64,000 nucleotides of DNA, from assembly GCF_023630705.1 (NCBI RefSeq), contig NZ_JALQEM010000031.1, positions 124,001 to 188,000 on the forward strand, given 5' to 3'. Below the pieces are notes generated by a model. That model was given only the letters and a program-made list of their open reading frames with translations, had not been told where the DNA came from and made no database searches. This document shows positions 27,378-37,619 of the stretch, piece after piece. Each line of letters begins with the position of its first letter. The stretch's first letter is position 1. Made by a program: the position numbers and the translations under genes. The DNA comes from Caballeronia sp. GAFFF1. Lineage in GTDB: Bacteria; Pseudomonadota; Gammaproteobacteria; Burkholderiales; Burkholderiaceae.

Positions 27378-29276
27378 GTGCACCATGAGATGAAGACGTT
27401 GCCCGGCGTCGCCACCGCGCAGTTCCGGTCGTTTGCAGCGAAGATTCCGCCGTTCTACGCATCGCTCGTCGTCACGATGTTGTCGGTCATGGTCGTGTTC
27501 GGTCAGCGCGCGCCCGCGTGGCTCGCGCTCGGCATGCCGTCGATTTTCATCGCGCTGCTCGTCTGGCGCGGCTGGTGGTGGGTCGTGCATCGCCATGACG
27601 ACGTGACCGACGCCGAGGCGAGCCGCCATCTCGCCCGCGCGACGAGCGTGCTGATCGTGAGCGCCCTCTTCGCAATGGGCGTCGACGTGATGCTGTTCGA
27701 ATACGCCGACGTTCACGCGAAGTACTTCATCCTGATGCAGATCGTGGCGTCGACGATGGCGGGTTTCTTCTGCCTGATGCATCTGCGCGCGGCGGCGGCG
27801 CTCGTCGCCTTCGCGATGATGCTGCCGTTCCTCGGCTTCATGCTGAGCATGGGCGATATCGGCGCGACGGCATCGGCGGTCGACATCGCGATCACCGTCG
27901 CGCTGATGAGCTATGTCATGTTCGGCTATCAGCGCGACTTTGCCAGCCTGATTCGTTCGGAGGCCGAAACAGCGGCGTTGAGCAAGGAGAACGTGCGGCT
28001 CGCGAACCTCGACATGCTCACTGGCCTGCCGAACCGCCGGCAGTTTTTCGAGGAGTTGCAGTCGTCCATTGCGAATGCCGCCGCGACGAAGCGCACGGTG
28101 GCGGTGGGCGTCGTGGATCTCGACGGCTTCAAGCCCGTCAACGACACGCACGGGCACCGCGTCGGCGACCACGTGCTCGCGGAAATCGCGCGGCGCATCG
28201 AACGCATGACGACCGACGCCGCGTTGCTGGCGCGCGTGGGCGGCGACGAGTTCGCGTTCATCGTCGTGGATGCGGACGAAGCCTCCCTGCAGGGCTCCGC
28301 CGATGCAATCATTCAGGCGGTGAGCAGGCCGATCGCCGTCGGCAGCCTCGTGACATCGGTCGGATGCTCGATCGGCTTCGCGATGTATCCGCGCGCCGCG
28401 GCGACGGCCGATCTGCTTTACGAACGCGCGGACTACGCGCTCTACCATGCGAAGCGTTCGGGCCGTTCGCGCTCGGTCATGTTCTCGCTGGAACACGAGC
28501 AACTGTTGAAAGAGCAAGGCGCGGTCGAGCAGGCATTGCGCAGCGCGAACCTTGCCGACGAGTTTTATCCGGTGTTTCAGCCTATCGTCGATGCATCGAC
28601 GAACCGCACGCTCGCGCTCGAAAGCCTCGCGCGCTGGCAGAGTCCCGTGCTGGGCGCGGTCCCGCCGGGCACGTTCATTTCGGTGGCGGAGCAGGCAGGG
28701 ATCATCGCGGATCTCACGCCTATTCTGTTGCAGAAGTCGCTTGCCGCTGCCGAGCTTTGGCCGGAGGACGTGGACCTTTCCTTCAACGTCTCGCCGTACG
28801 ACATTGCGAGCGAAGCGCGTACGCGCCGGCTCATCGAGATCATTCAGGCAAGCCGCGTGTCGCCGCAACGCATCGCGATCGAACTGACGGAGACCGCGCT
28901 GATGCACAGCTTCGCGCAGACGAACGCGAACATGGCGCTGCTCCAGGGCGTCGGCGTGCGCATCTCGCTCGACGACTTCGGCACCGGCTATTCGAGCCTC
29001 AGCTATGTGCACGCATTGCCCATCAACAAGCTGAAGATCGACAAGAGCTTCATCAGCGATATCGGGGCGAATCCGCGAAGCAGGAACATCGTGCGATCGC
29101 TCATCACGTTGTGTCACGACCTCGGCGTGACATGCATCATCGAAGGCGTCGAGACGACGGACCAGTTGCGGATCGTGCGCGAACTGGGCGGCGCGGCCAT
29201 TCAGGGCTATTACTTCTCGAAGCCGATGCCGGCAGCCAGCGTGGATGCGTATTTGCGCGATTGCACCGCCGTTTGA
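27378..29276 (+). CDS. Membrane GGDEF-EAL cyclic di-GMP enzyme
   Basis: 632 residues. GTG start at 27378 chosen because a GAGG site sits five bases before it; the ATG at 27390 is too far. About six N-terminal hydrophobic segments are followed by a GGDEF domain with intact signature (288-292) and an EAL domain (ESLARW 415-420, FNVSPYDIA, IELTE, LDDFGTGYSSLSY, LKIDKSF, GYYFSKP). The EAL metal-binding Glu and DDFGTGYSS loop are kept, so both synthesis and breakdown of cyclic di-GMP are possible. The RxxD inhibitory site is missing from the GGDEF domain. Confidence 0.93.
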   Translation: MHHEMKTLPGVATAQFRSFAAKIPPFYASLVVTMLSVMVVFGQRAPAWLALGMPSIFIALLVWRGWWWVVHRHDDVTDAEASRHLARATSVLIVSALFAMGVDVMLFEYADVHAKYFILMQIVASTMAGFFCLMHLRAAAALVAFAMMLPFLGFMLSMGDIGATASAVDIAITVALMSYVMFGYQRDFASLIRSEAETAALSKENVRLANLDMLTGLPNRRQFFEELQSSIANAAATKRTVAVGVVDLDGFKPVNDTHGHRVGDHVLAEIARRIERMTTDAALLARVGGDEFAFIVVDADEASLQGSADAIIQAVSRPIAVGSLVTSVGCSIGFAMYPRAAATADLLYERADYALYHAKRSGRSRSVMFSLEHEQLLKEQGAVEQALRSANLADEFYPVFQPIVDASTNRTLALESLARWQSPVLGAVPPGTFISVAEQAGIIADLTPILLQKSLAAAELWPEDVDLSFNVSPYDIASEARTRRLIEIIQASRVSPQRIAIELTETALMHSFAQTNANMALLQGVGVRISLDDFGTGYSSLSYVHALPINKLKIDKSFISDIGANPRSRNIVRSLITLCHDLGVTCIIEGVETTDQLRIVRELGGAAIQGYYFSKPMPAASVDAYLRDCTAV

Positions 29277-29798
<522 letters not shown>

Positions 29799-29820
29799 CG
29801 CACGGTGCGCGCACCGTGCG
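29799..29820. terminator. 22-bp perfect palindrome between convergent genes
   Basis: A perfect 22-bp palindrome (left half CGCACGGTGCG) starts right after the hmp remnant stop and lies 16 nt before the gudD stop on the other strand. As RNA it folds into a strong GC hairpin in either direction, so a bidirectional terminator is likely; there is no T-run. Confidence 0.6.
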
Positions 29821-29835
29821 CTTGATTGACGCGCT

Positions 29836-31185
29836 TCAACGCACGAGGCAAGGCCGCTTGTTGTCGAACTTCCAGTTCGGGATGAGATATTGCATGGCGA
29901 TGCCGTCATCGCGCGCGCCGAGGCCGTGCTGCTGATACAGCGCGTGCGCCTTGTCGATCTCGTCCATATCCAGTGCGACGCCGAGACCCGGCGTGCTCGG
30001 CACCTTCACCTTGCCGCCGACGATTTGCAGCGGATCGCGCGTCAGACGCTGGCCGTCCTGCCAGATCCAGTGCGTGTCGATAGCCGTGATCTTGCCGGGC
30101 GCGGCGGCCGCGACGTGCGTGAACATCGCGAGCGATACATCGAAGTGATTGTTCGAATGCGAGCCCCATGTGAGGCCCCAGTCGTTGCACATCTGCGCCA
30201 CGCGCACGGAGCCTTGCATCGTCCAGAAGTGCGGATCGGCGAGTGGAATATCCACCGATTGCAGTTGAATGGCGTGGCCCATCTGACGCCAGTCGGTGGC
30301 GATCATGTTCGTCGCAGTCGGCAGGCCCGTCGCGCGGCGGAACTCGGCCATCACTTCGCGGCCCGAATAGCCGTTCTCCGCGCCGCACGGGTCTTCCGCG
30401 TACGCCAGCACATCGTGCTGATCGCGGCACAGGCGAATGGCTTCCGCGAGCGACCACGCGCCGTTCGGATCGAGCGTCACGCGCGCATCGGGGAAACGTT
30501 CGGCGAGCGCCGTCACGGCCTCGATCTCCGCATCGCCGGCGAGCACGCCGCCTTTCAGTTTGAAGTCGTTGAAACCGTAACGCGCCTGCGCCGCTTCCGC
30601 GAGCCGCACCACCGCTTCCGGCGTCAGCGCAACTTCGGTGCGCAAGCGCTCCCAGTCGTCCTTGCCGTTCTCGCCGGACGCGTACGGCAGATCGGTGCGA
30701 TGGCGATCGCCGATATAGAACAGATAGCCGAGCATCTCCACTTCGTCGCGTTGCTGGCCTTCGCCGAGCAGCGCCGCGACCGGCACGCCGAGATGCTGGC
30801 CGAGCAGATCGAGCAGTGCCGCTTCCAGCGCGGTGACGGCGTGAATGGTCGTGCGCAGATCGAAGGTTTGCAGGCCGCGACCGCCCGCATCGCGGTCGGC
30901 GAACTGCGTGCGCACGCGATTGAGCACGGCCTGCATGTTGCCGATGGACTGGCCCACGACAAGCGGACGCGCGTCGTCGATGGTCTTGCGGATGTTCTCG
31001 CCGCCCGGCACTTCGCCGACGCCCGTATTGCCTGCGCTGTCCGTGAGAATCACGATATTGCGGGTGAAGAACGGCGCATGCGCGCCCGACAGGTTCATCA
31101 GCATGCTGTCGCGCCCCGCAACGGGAATCACGCGCAATTCGGTAACGGTGGGCGTCGCGTGGACGCGAGTCGAGGTCATGGACAT
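29836..31185 (-). CDS. gudD: D-glucarate dehydratase
   Basis: 449 residues from ATG 31185 (MSMTSTRV); the longer frame uses TTG. Enolase superfamily enzyme that dehydrates D-glucarate to 5-keto-4-deoxyglucarate in the cytoplasm. Active-site residues align with the E. coli enzyme with a shift of four: KLK (Lys209, Lys211), Asp239, Glu270 and Asn293 as metal ligands, and His343 in GSHSNNHFD. It lies 97 nt downstream of the glucarate transporter gene on the same strand, forming a gudP-gudD operon. The repressor gene at 32886 is divergent from the operon. Confidence 0.95.
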   Translation of the reverse strand: MSMTSTRVHATPTVTELRVIPVAGRDSMLMNLSGAHAPFFTRNIVILTDSAGNTGVGEVPGGENIRKTIDDARPLVVGQSIGNMQAVLNRVRTQFADRDAGGRGLQTFDLRTTIHAVTALEAALLDLLGQHLGVPVAALLGEGQQRDEVEMLGYLFYIGDRHRTDLPYASGENGKDDWERLRTEVALTPEAVVRLAEAAQARYGFNDFKLKGGVLAGDAEIEAVTALAERFPDARVTLDPNGAWSLAEAIRLCRDQHDVLAYAEDPCGAENGYSGREVMAEFRRATGLPTATNMIATDWRQMGHAIQLQSVDIPLADPHFWTMQGSVRVAQMCNDWGLTWGSHSNNHFDVSLAMFTHVAAAAPGKITAIDTHWIWQDGQRLTRDPLQIVGGKVKVPSTPGLGVALDMDEIDKAHALYQQHGLGARDDGIAMQYLIPNWKFDNKRPCLVR

Positions 31186-31282
31186 GAGCGAAATACCATC
31201 GGTTAATTTGAACAATGCGCGCGTCGTGCTGATTCGACGGCAACTTATTTCGATTTCCTAACTTTACGTCTATTCAGTACAT

Positions 31283-32715
31283 TCATTCGACCAACTCGAA
31301 GCGTTTGATCTTGCCGACGACGAACACGTAGCAGACGATCGCAATCAATGCATTCGCGCTCACGAAGACGAGCGCCGCCGCGAACGAGCCGGTTCCCTGC
31401 ACGAGATAGCCGATAACGATCGGCGTCGTGATGCCCGCCGTATTGCCGAAGGTGTTGAAGAGCGCCGCGCACAGCCCGCTCGCCTGCTTCGGCGCCGTGT
31501 CGGATACGACGGCCCAGCCGAGCGCGCCGATGCCCTTGCCGAAAACGCCGCCGCCATGATGCCGATCACGAGCCACTGATTATCGACGTAGTTGCACGCG
31601 ATCATGCAAGTCGAAAGCAGCAGGCCGACGACGATCGGCACCTTGCGCGCGGTGCTCGTCGAGAAGCCGTGCTTCATCAGCCGATCCGACACCACGCCGC
31701 CGAGCAGACCGCCGAGAAAACCGGCGATGGCCGGGATCGATGCGACGACGCCCGCCTTCAGAATCGACATATGCCGTTCCTGCACGAGATAGATCGGGAA
31801 CCAGGTCAGGAAGAAATACGTGAGCGTGGTGATGCAGTACTGCGCGATGAACACGCCGAGCATCATGCGGCTCTTCAGCAATTGCGAGAGCGCATGGCGG
31901 CCATGCGTGCTGCCGTTCTGCGTGTGCGTATGGGTTTGCGCGGCGCGGCGTTCCTTCGCCACTTGCCTGTCTTCGAGATCGACCATCGCGCCGTTGTCGG
32001 CGATATAGCGAATCTCGGCCTCGTTCGCGAGCGGATGCTGACGCGGCGCGTAGATGGTCTTCAACCACAGGCCGGCGACGAGCATGCCGAGCGCGCCCAT
32101 CGCATAGAAGACATGCGGCCAGCCGTAAGCGTGCGTGATCCAGCCCATGATGGGCGAGAACAGCACGGTCGCAAAGTACTGAGCCGAATTGAAGATGGCC
32201 GATGCCGTGCCGCGCTCGGCCGTCGGGAACCACGTCGCCGTCAGGCGGGCGTTGCCCGGAAACGCGGGCGCCTCTGCCGCGCCGACCAGAAAACGCATCA
32301 GGAAAAGCGTGGCGAACGCGACGCCGACGGGCAATGCGGCAACGAAGCCCTGAACTGCCGTGAGCATCGACCAGAAGAAGATGCTGAATGCGTAGACGCG
32401 CTTGGACCCGAAGCGGTCCAGCAGCCAGCCGCTCGGAATCTGCGCGATTACATAGGCCCACGCGAACGACGAGAAGATATAGCCCATCTCTACCGGCGAG
32501 ATGTGCAGCGCTTTCTGGATAGACGAACCCGTGATGGAGATGGTCGCGCGATCCGCGTAATTGATCGTCGTGACGAGAAAGAGCATGAAGACGATCAGGA
32601 ACCGCGCCTTGCTGCGTCCCGCGTAGCTCGATGCCTGACCGTCCGCGCTGGCCGCTCGTTCGCCCAACTGGTCTCCGGCAATCGAAGTTGCAGTCCGTTG
32701 TATGCCTCGCTCCAT
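31283..32715 (-). pseudogene. gudP: Glucarate/galactarate MFS transporter, frameshifted
   Basis: The first part (from ATG 32715, CGGAG site upstream) encodes about ten helices of a D-glucarate:H+ symporter of the ACS family (INYADRATISITGSSIQKAL, PGNARLTATWFPTAERGTASAIFN region). At a run of four A on the plus strand (31542-31545) the frame breaks after GIMAAAF; continuing in another frame restores GKGIGALGWAVVSDTAPKQ to the C-terminus KRFELVE. One extra T in the coding run would mend it. Either a one-base deletion has broken the gene or the read has a homopolymer error. Confidence 0.85.
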
Positions 32716-32762
32716 CGTCGTCTCCGGCTAAGTTGTGCGATGTCTCATCGTCCACGAAGCAT

Positions 32763-32778
32763 ATGTTAGCGCCAACAT
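32763..32778. promoter_or_regulatory. GntR/LacI-type operator between gudP and its divergent regulator
   Basis: ATGTTAGCGCCAACAT is a 16-bp near-perfect inverted repeat (one mismatched pair). It fits the ATGTTA-N4-TAACAT pattern bound by E. coli GntR, a LacI-family repressor of sugar acid genes, except for one base. It lies in the 170-bp divergent promoter region, 47 bp from the gudP start. Confidence 0.7.
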
Positions 32779-32885
32779 CGCAGAAATCGGGGTTTTCCCG
32801 CCGCGTAGAGATACGACGTCTTATTTCGACGATCGTTCGGACGCGAGTGCCTGACGCTACAATCGAGCGAAACAAGGGGACTCGA

Positions 32886-33923
32886 ATGGAAGAAAGTTAC
32901 GCGCCCGCAAAGCTCGGTTCGTCAGAAGCCAACGACAGCGTGACGTTGGAAGACGTCGCGCGTCTCGCGGGCGTCACCGCAATGACCGTCTCGCGCACGC
33001 TCAAGCGCCCCGAACTCGTTCGCGAGGAGACGCGCCAGCGCGTGATGAATGCCGTGCGCGCAACCGGCTACGTGCCGAATCTGCTGGCGGGCGCGCTCGC
33101 GACCAACAAGAGCCATCTGATTGCCCTGCTGCTGCCGACCATCGCCACGTCGATCTTCACGGACATGGTTCAGAGCCTGATGGCGACGCTCGCGCCTGCC
33201 GGCTATCAAACGTTGCTCGGCCTGACCGACTATCTTCCGGAGCGCGAGGAGCAGCTTGTCGAAACGCTGCTCGGGCGACGGCCCGACGCCATCGTCCTGA
33301 CCGGCACCGAGCATTCGCCGCTCACGCGCGAACGGCTGCGCAGGACGAAGGTGCCGATCATCGAGATCTGGGACCTGACCGACGACCCTATCGACATGCT
33401 GATCGGCTTCTCGCACGAGGCAGTCGGCGGCGAGGTCGGACGCCATTTGCTGGCGAAGGGGTATCGGCGGTTCGCGGTCTTGTCGGCCGACGACCCGCGC
33501 GGCGTGCGGCGAAGCACGAGCCTCATCGACGAACTGAAGCGCCACGGAACCGGCGACGTACCGGTCGAAGTGCTGCCCGCGCCCGCCACGCTACAGACCG
33601 GGCGCGAAGGGTTCGCTCGCCTGCTGGACAAAGGCTTGCCCGAGGTCATCGTGTGCAGCACGGACACGCTCGCGCAGGGCATTCTCGCCGAGGCGGCGAA
33701 GCGCGGCATCGCCATTCCTCGCGACGTGGCCGTGATGGGCTTCGGCGATCTGAGCACCGCGGCGCATGTCCATCCTTCGCTGTCGACGGTGCGCATCGAC
33801 GGCGCGTCGATCGGCAGACTCGCCGCAGAAGCGCTCGTGAACAGGCTGGACGGAAGGCACCCCGCGCAACCGGCACTGAAGGTCGACACGGGGTTCACGA
33901 TCATCGACCGCGAGAGCGCCTGA
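32886..33923 (+). CDS. LacI/GntR-family sugar-acid repressor
   Basis: 345 residues from ATG 32886 with an AAGGGG site. N-terminal LacI helix-turn-helix (LEDVARLAGVTAMTVSRTLK, about 20-39), hinge region ATGYVPNLLAGALAT, then a periplasmic-binding-protein-like effector domain (AIGVLLP-type IALLLPTIATSIF, CSTDTLAQGILAEA, DVAVMGFGDL). Resembles GntR of the gluconate system more than LacI. Divergent from gudPD with a matching operator between, so it probably represses glucarate uptake and breakdown and responds to the sugar acid or a derivative. Confidence 0.92.
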   Translation: MEESYAPAKLGSSEANDSVTLEDVARLAGVTAMTVSRTLKRPELVREETRQRVMNAVRATGYVPNLLAGALATNKSHLIALLLPTIATSIFTDMVQSLMATLAPAGYQTLLGLTDYLPEREEQLVETLLGRRPDAIVLTGTEHSPLTRERLRRTKVPIIEIWDLTDDPIDMLIGFSHEAVGGEVGRHLLAKGYRRFAVLSADDPRGVRRSTSLIDELKRHGTGDVPVEVLPAPATLQTGREGFARLLDKGLPEVIVCSTDTLAQGILAEAAKRGIAIPRDVAVMGFGDLSTAAHVHPSLSTVRIDGASIGRLAAEALVNRLDGRHPAQPALKVDTGFTIIDRESA

Positions 33924-33932
33924 CGCTCAGGC
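33918..33932. terminator. Small convergent hairpin
   Basis: GCCTGA (33918-33923) and TCAGGC (33927-33932) pair around CGC, covering the stop codon of the LacI gene and lying between it and the convergent catA. A weak terminator candidate without a T-run. Confidence 0.35.
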
Positions 33933-33962
33933 CGCAAGCGCTCATCGGCGAGCCGGCCAGCG

Positions 33963-34898
33963 TCACGCCTCAACCGATGCGCGATTTCGCTGCACGATCT
34001 GATTGTCCTTGCCGTGAACGAGCGGCGTCAGCCTGAAGTCGAACTCGATTTCCTTATAGTCGTCGGCTTTCAAACCCAGCTCTTTGCCGCCCGTCTTCTC
34101 GACGACATGCGGAATCAGGTCTTCGCGCGTGGCATACGCGAAGTCGTCCCAGATCAACGGATCGCCTTCGATATTGATCTGAGTCGTCAGCTTGCGGCAG
34201 TTGTCCGCAGTCACGAAGAAGTGAACATGCGCGGGGCGGTTGCCATGCCGGCCGAGCGCGTTGAGCAAATGCTGCGTCGAACCTTGCGGCGGGCAGCCGT
34301 AACCCACCGGCATCAGCGTGCGGAATTCGTACTTGCCCTCGCCATCCGTCTTTACCGCGCCACGCAGATTGAAGTCGCTCTGTGCGCCAGTCGGATCGAA
34401 GTGCGAATAGAAGCCCTTCGAATTGGCATGCCAGCATTCGACCAGAGCGTTCGCGAGCGGCTTGCCATCCGGTCCCGTGACCGTGCCGCGAATGACGAGC
34501 GGGCCCGCGTGCTCATCCGCGTCGAGGTCGATCTTCGCCACACCATTGCGCACCGGCGCGCCGGCCACATACAGCGGACCTTCGATGGTGCGCGGCGTGC
34601 CGCCGTTCATCTCCGCCTCGCGGTCTTCGGCATCCATGCGAATGTCGAGGTACTTTTCGAGTCCGAGGCCCGCCGCGAGCAGCGCCGCCTCGCCGTCCTG
34701 ACCGAGCTTGTTCAGATAATTGACGCCGGCCCAGATCTCATCGGGCGTCATGTCGAGATCGTCGATCGCCTTGAACAAATCACTCAGCAAGCGGTGCGTG
34801 ATCTGCTTCGCACGCGCATTGCCGCCATCGCCGGCGAGATTCGCCGCCGCCTTCAGCAAGCCTTGCACTTCCTCGCTCTGAAATACCGTGACGCTCAT
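33963..34898 (-). CDS. catA: Catechol 1,2-dioxygenase (copy 1)
   Basis: 311 residues. Intradiol ring-cleaving enzyme turning catechol and O2 into cis,cis-muconate. The ferric ligands sit at the same numbers as in the Acinetobacter enzyme: Tyr164 (GFYSHFDPT), Tyr200 (VGYGCPP), His224 and His226 (RPAHVHFF). The N-terminal helical dimer domain is present. It is the last gene of the anthranilate operon, 39 nt after catC. A very similar full-length copy is at 55393-56328. Confidence 0.97.
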   Translation of the reverse strand: MSVTVFQSEEVQGLLKAAANLAGDGGNARAKQITHRLLSDLFKAIDDLDMTPDEIWAGVNYLNKLGQDGEAALLAAGLGLEKYLDIRMDAEDREAEMNGGTPRTIEGPLYVAGAPVRNGVAKIDLDADEHAGPLVIRGTVTGPDGKPLANALVECWHANSKGFYSHFDPTGAQSDFNLRGAVKTDGEGKYEFRTLMPVGYGCPPQGSTQHLLNALGRHGNRPAHVHFFVTADNCRKLTTQINIEGDPLIWDDFAYATREDLIPHVVEKTGGKELGLKADDYKEIEFDFRLTPLVHGKDNQIVQRNRASVEA

Positions 34899-34937
34899 GA
34901 TTCATGTCTCCGTTCGTATGGGTTTTGGCTTTGATGC

Positions 34938-35228
34938 TCAAGCGTCGTCGTCTCTCACGGACGACGGATGGCGACACAACGGCGTCACCGAAATCTTCAT
35001 GTATGAGAAGAGCGGCAACGCAGTAAGAATCTCGTGCAGCTCGGCATTGCTTTCGACATCGAAGATGCTGAAATTGGCGTACTCTCCGACGAGACGCCAG
35101 ATGTGACGCCACTTGCCGCTGCGCTGAAGCTCCTGCGAATAGGCCTTTTCTCGCGCCTTGATTTCGTCGGCGACATGAGCGGGCATGTCAGCCGGAATAT
35201 GCACATCCATTCGAACATGGAACAGCAT
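34938..35228 (-). CDS. catC: Muconolactone delta-isomerase (copy 1)
   Basis: 96 residues, the usual family length. It converts muconolactone to 3-oxoadipate enol-lactone. The sequence MLFHVRMDVHIPADMPAHVA, KAREKAYSQELQRSGKW and WRLVGEYANFSIFDVESNAELHEIL is typical of CatC, a decameric cytoplasmic enzyme. It lies 13 nt after catB and 39 nt before catA within the operon. Confidence 0.96.
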   Translation of the reverse strand: MLFHVRMDVHIPADMPAHVADEIKAREKAYSQELQRSGKWRHIWRLVGEYANFSIFDVESNAELHEILTALPLFSYMKISVTPLCRHPSSVRDDDA

Positions 35229-35241
35229 CGCTCTTGTCCTC

Positions 35242-36381
35242 TCAACGGGTGACTTTCACGAGGCCATCGCGCGTGAAGCGCTCGACCACGGATTCGTCCA
35301 GTTCTATGCCGAGGCCCGGGCCGTTGGGTACGGTCAGTTCGAAATCGCTGTAATCCAGCGGCTTCGTCAAGATTTCCTCCGTCATGAGCAAGGGGCCGAA
35401 TAGTTCGGTGCCCCACTGCAAGTTTGCAAAGGTCGAGAACACATGCGCCGATGCGACCGTGCTGAAGGCGCCTTCGAGCATCGTGCCGCCATACAGTTCG
35501 ATGCCGGCGGCATCGGCAATAGCGGCCACGCGCTGCGCCGCGAAGAGACCGCCGCTCTGCTCGATCTTGATCGCGAACACGTCAGCGCCATCGGTCTTCG
35601 CAACTTCGAACGCACTGTCCGGGCCTTGAAGTATTTCATCGGCCATCAAAGCAACCGGGAAACGGCGCGTGAGGCGCGCCATCGCGGCCGGCGATGCAAC
35701 CGGTTGCTCGACGAGCTCGCAGCCTGCATCCGCGAGCGCGGGAATCGCGCGCGCCGCCTGCGTCTCGCTCCACGCCATGTTCACATCGACGCGCACGGCC
35801 GCGGCATCGCCCAGTTCGCGCTTGATTGCCGCGACGTGCGCGATGTCGTCCTCGATGGCCTTGGCGCCGATCTTCAGCTTGAAGATGTTGTGGCGTCGCG
35901 TTTCGAGCATCGTGTGGGCTTCGGCGATATCGCGCGCCGTATCGCCCGAAGCCAGCGTCCATGCCACTGGCAGACGATCGCGGCGGCGGCCGCCGAGCAG
36001 TTCGCTCACCGGCACGCCGAGGCGCTTGCCGTGCGCATCGAGCAACGCCGTTTCGAGCGCGCTCTTGGCGAAGTGATTCAGTTTCACGAGCTTGCCGAGA
36101 TGCGCCATCAACGCCTGTATGGGCGTGGCGTCCCGGCCGATAGCAGCCGGCGCGAGGTAAGCATCGACTGCCAGTTTCATGGACTCGGGACTTTCCGGTC
36201 CATAGGCCATGCCCGCGATGGTCGCGCCTTCGCCGATGCCGACGATGCCATCGCTGCAGAACACCTTGACGAGCATCAGCGTCTGGCCGTGCATCGTGGC
36301 AACGGAGAGCTTGTGCGGGCGTATCGTCGGTAGGTCGACGAGGCGCGTTTCTATGCGTTCTATGTTAGTCGTACGAATCAT
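35242..36381 (-). CDS. catB: Muconate cycloisomerase (copy 1)
   Basis: 379 residues from ATG 36381 (MIRTTNIERIE); an ATG six codons earlier is possible. Enolase-superfamily enzyme that cyclises cis,cis-muconate to muconolactone. Catalytic lysines in FKLKIG (Lys168, Lys170), metal ligands Asp199, Glu225 and Asp248, and Lys272 are all in place. Starts 14 nt after the reductase gene andAa and 13 nt before catC, so transcription from the andAc promoter should reach it. Second copy at 56711-57847. Confidence 0.96.
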   Translation of the reverse strand: MIRTTNIERIETRLVDLPTIRPHKLSVATMHGQTLMLVKVFCSDGIVGIGEGATIAGMAYGPESPESMKLAVDAYLAPAAIGRDATPIQALMAHLGKLVKLNHFAKSALETALLDAHGKRLGVPVSELLGGRRRDRLPVAWTLASGDTARDIAEAHTMLETRRHNIFKLKIGAKAIEDDIAHVAAIKRELGDAAAVRVDVNMAWSETQAARAIPALADAGCELVEQPVASPAAMARLTRRFPVALMADEILQGPDSAFEVAKTDGADVFAIKIEQSGGLFAAQRVAAIADAAGIELYGGTMLEGAFSTVASAHVFSTFANLQWGTELFGPLLMTEEILTKPLDYSDFELTVPNGPGLGIELDESVVERFTRDGLVKVTR

Positions 36382-36395
36382 TCTGTGATCTCTGT

Positions 36396-37619
36396 TCATG
36401 CATTGAGCAACGCACGCAGTGAAATAGCGGTGTCGCGCAGGGCATGAATGTCGAGCGGCGTGCCTGCCGCGAGCAGCCGCTTGCACGCGCCCATGTCACG
36501 GCCCGCGTTGACGGCGGCGACGGCGGCGAGCGCGCCCGCCTCATCCAGCGCAAGCACGCAGAACGAACCCGCCGACGGATCGCCGCGCAGAATCATCGTA
36601 TGCGTCGCATCGAAGATGCCGAGCGTTTGCACGTTGCAGTCGTACTGATCCGACCACAGCCACGGCATTTCCGCGTAGCGCTCTTCTGCGCCGAGCATGT
36701 TGGCCGTCGCGATGGCGGGCTGATTCTCTGCGACCTGCCAGGATTCGACGCGCACGTGCCGCTTCAATAGCGGGTTGAAGTGCATCGTGACCTCGCCCGC
36801 TGCGAAAATCGAAGGATCATCGGTCCGGCATTGCTCGTCCACGACGATACCGTTGTTCACCGTGAGCCCCGCCGCTTGCGCGAGTTCCACGTTCGGCACC
36901 ACTCCGATACCCACCACCACGATGTCCGCATCGATATCGCCGCGATCGGTCTCGACGATCGCAGAGTGCGCGCCGCGCCTCACGGCCAGAGGCTTCGCGC
37001 ACAGCCGTATATCCACGCCTTTCGCGCGATGCAGCGCATGCAGGAAGTCGGCAACTTCGCGCGGCATCGAGCGCATCAGCAAGCGCTCCGCAGGTTCGAC
37101 GAGCGCGACCGCGCACTCGGCCTTGATCGCAGAAGCCGCGACTTCGAGCCCGATGAAGCCGCCACCGAGCACCGCCACGCGTGTGCCCGGCTGCAGCGCC
37201 GCGCGCAACGCGCGGGCGTCATCGACGGTGCGAACGTAGTGCAGCTTGACGCCCTCATCGACTAGACCGGGAAACGGCCGCACGCGCGATCCCGTCGCCA
37301 GCAGCAAACGCTCGTATTCGATGCGCGCGCCATCGTTCAGAGCGACGCGTTTTGTCGCGCGATCGATGGCCTCGACGCGCATGCCGAGCCGCATATCGAC
37401 GCGTTGCGCGTCGTACCATGCTGCATCACGAATGAAGATCCGGCGCTCGCCTTCTTCCGACAGCAGCGCGGCCTTCGAAAGTTCCGGGCGGTCGTAGGGC
37501 AATACAAGCTCATCGCCGATCATCACGATGTGAACATCCGCATCGCGCGTTCGCAGCGTTTCTGCCGCACGGCGCGCGGCATGTCCGCCGCCGACGATCA
37601 CATAAGGCTTACTCGACAT
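36396..37619 (-). CDS. andAa: Anthranilate 1,2-dioxygenase ferredoxin reductase component
   Basis: 407 residues from ATG 37619 (MSSKPYVIVGGGHAARRAAE); much longer frame upstream is only the shadow of andAb. FAD-binding glycine motif VGGGHAA at the start, a second nucleotide-binding motif VAVLGGGFIGLEVAASA for NADH, and the FAD contact IFAAGEVT. It passes electrons from NADH to the Rieske ferredoxin. Overlaps the end of andAb by 11 bases, indicating coupled translation. Length fits AndAa of Burkholderia. Confidence 0.93.
   Translation of the reverse strand: MSSKPYVIVGGGHAARRAAETLRTRDADVHIVMIGDELVLPYDRPELSKAALLSEEGERRIFIRDAAWYDAQRVDMRLGMRVEAIDRATKRVALNDGARIEYERLLLATGSRVRPFPGLVDEGVKLHYVRTVDDARALRAALQPGTRVAVLGGGFIGLEVAASAIKAECAVALVEPAERLLMRSMPREVADFLHALHRAKGVDIRLCAKPLAVRRGAHSAIVETDRGDIDADIVVVGIGVVPNVELAQAAGLTVNNGIVVDEQCRTDDPSIFAAGEVTMHFNPLLKRHVRVESWQVAENQPAIATANMLGAEERYAEMPWLWSDQYDCNVQTLGIFDATHTMILRGDPSAGSFCVLALDEAGALAAVAAVNAGRDMGACKRLLAAGTPLDIHALRDTAISLRALLNA

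Noticed and set aside
27216-29117. A 633-residue minus-strand frame opposite the GGDEF-EAL gene
   Set aside because: Composition is His/Arg/Asp-rich without any domain; the plus strand has complete GGDEF and EAL motifs.
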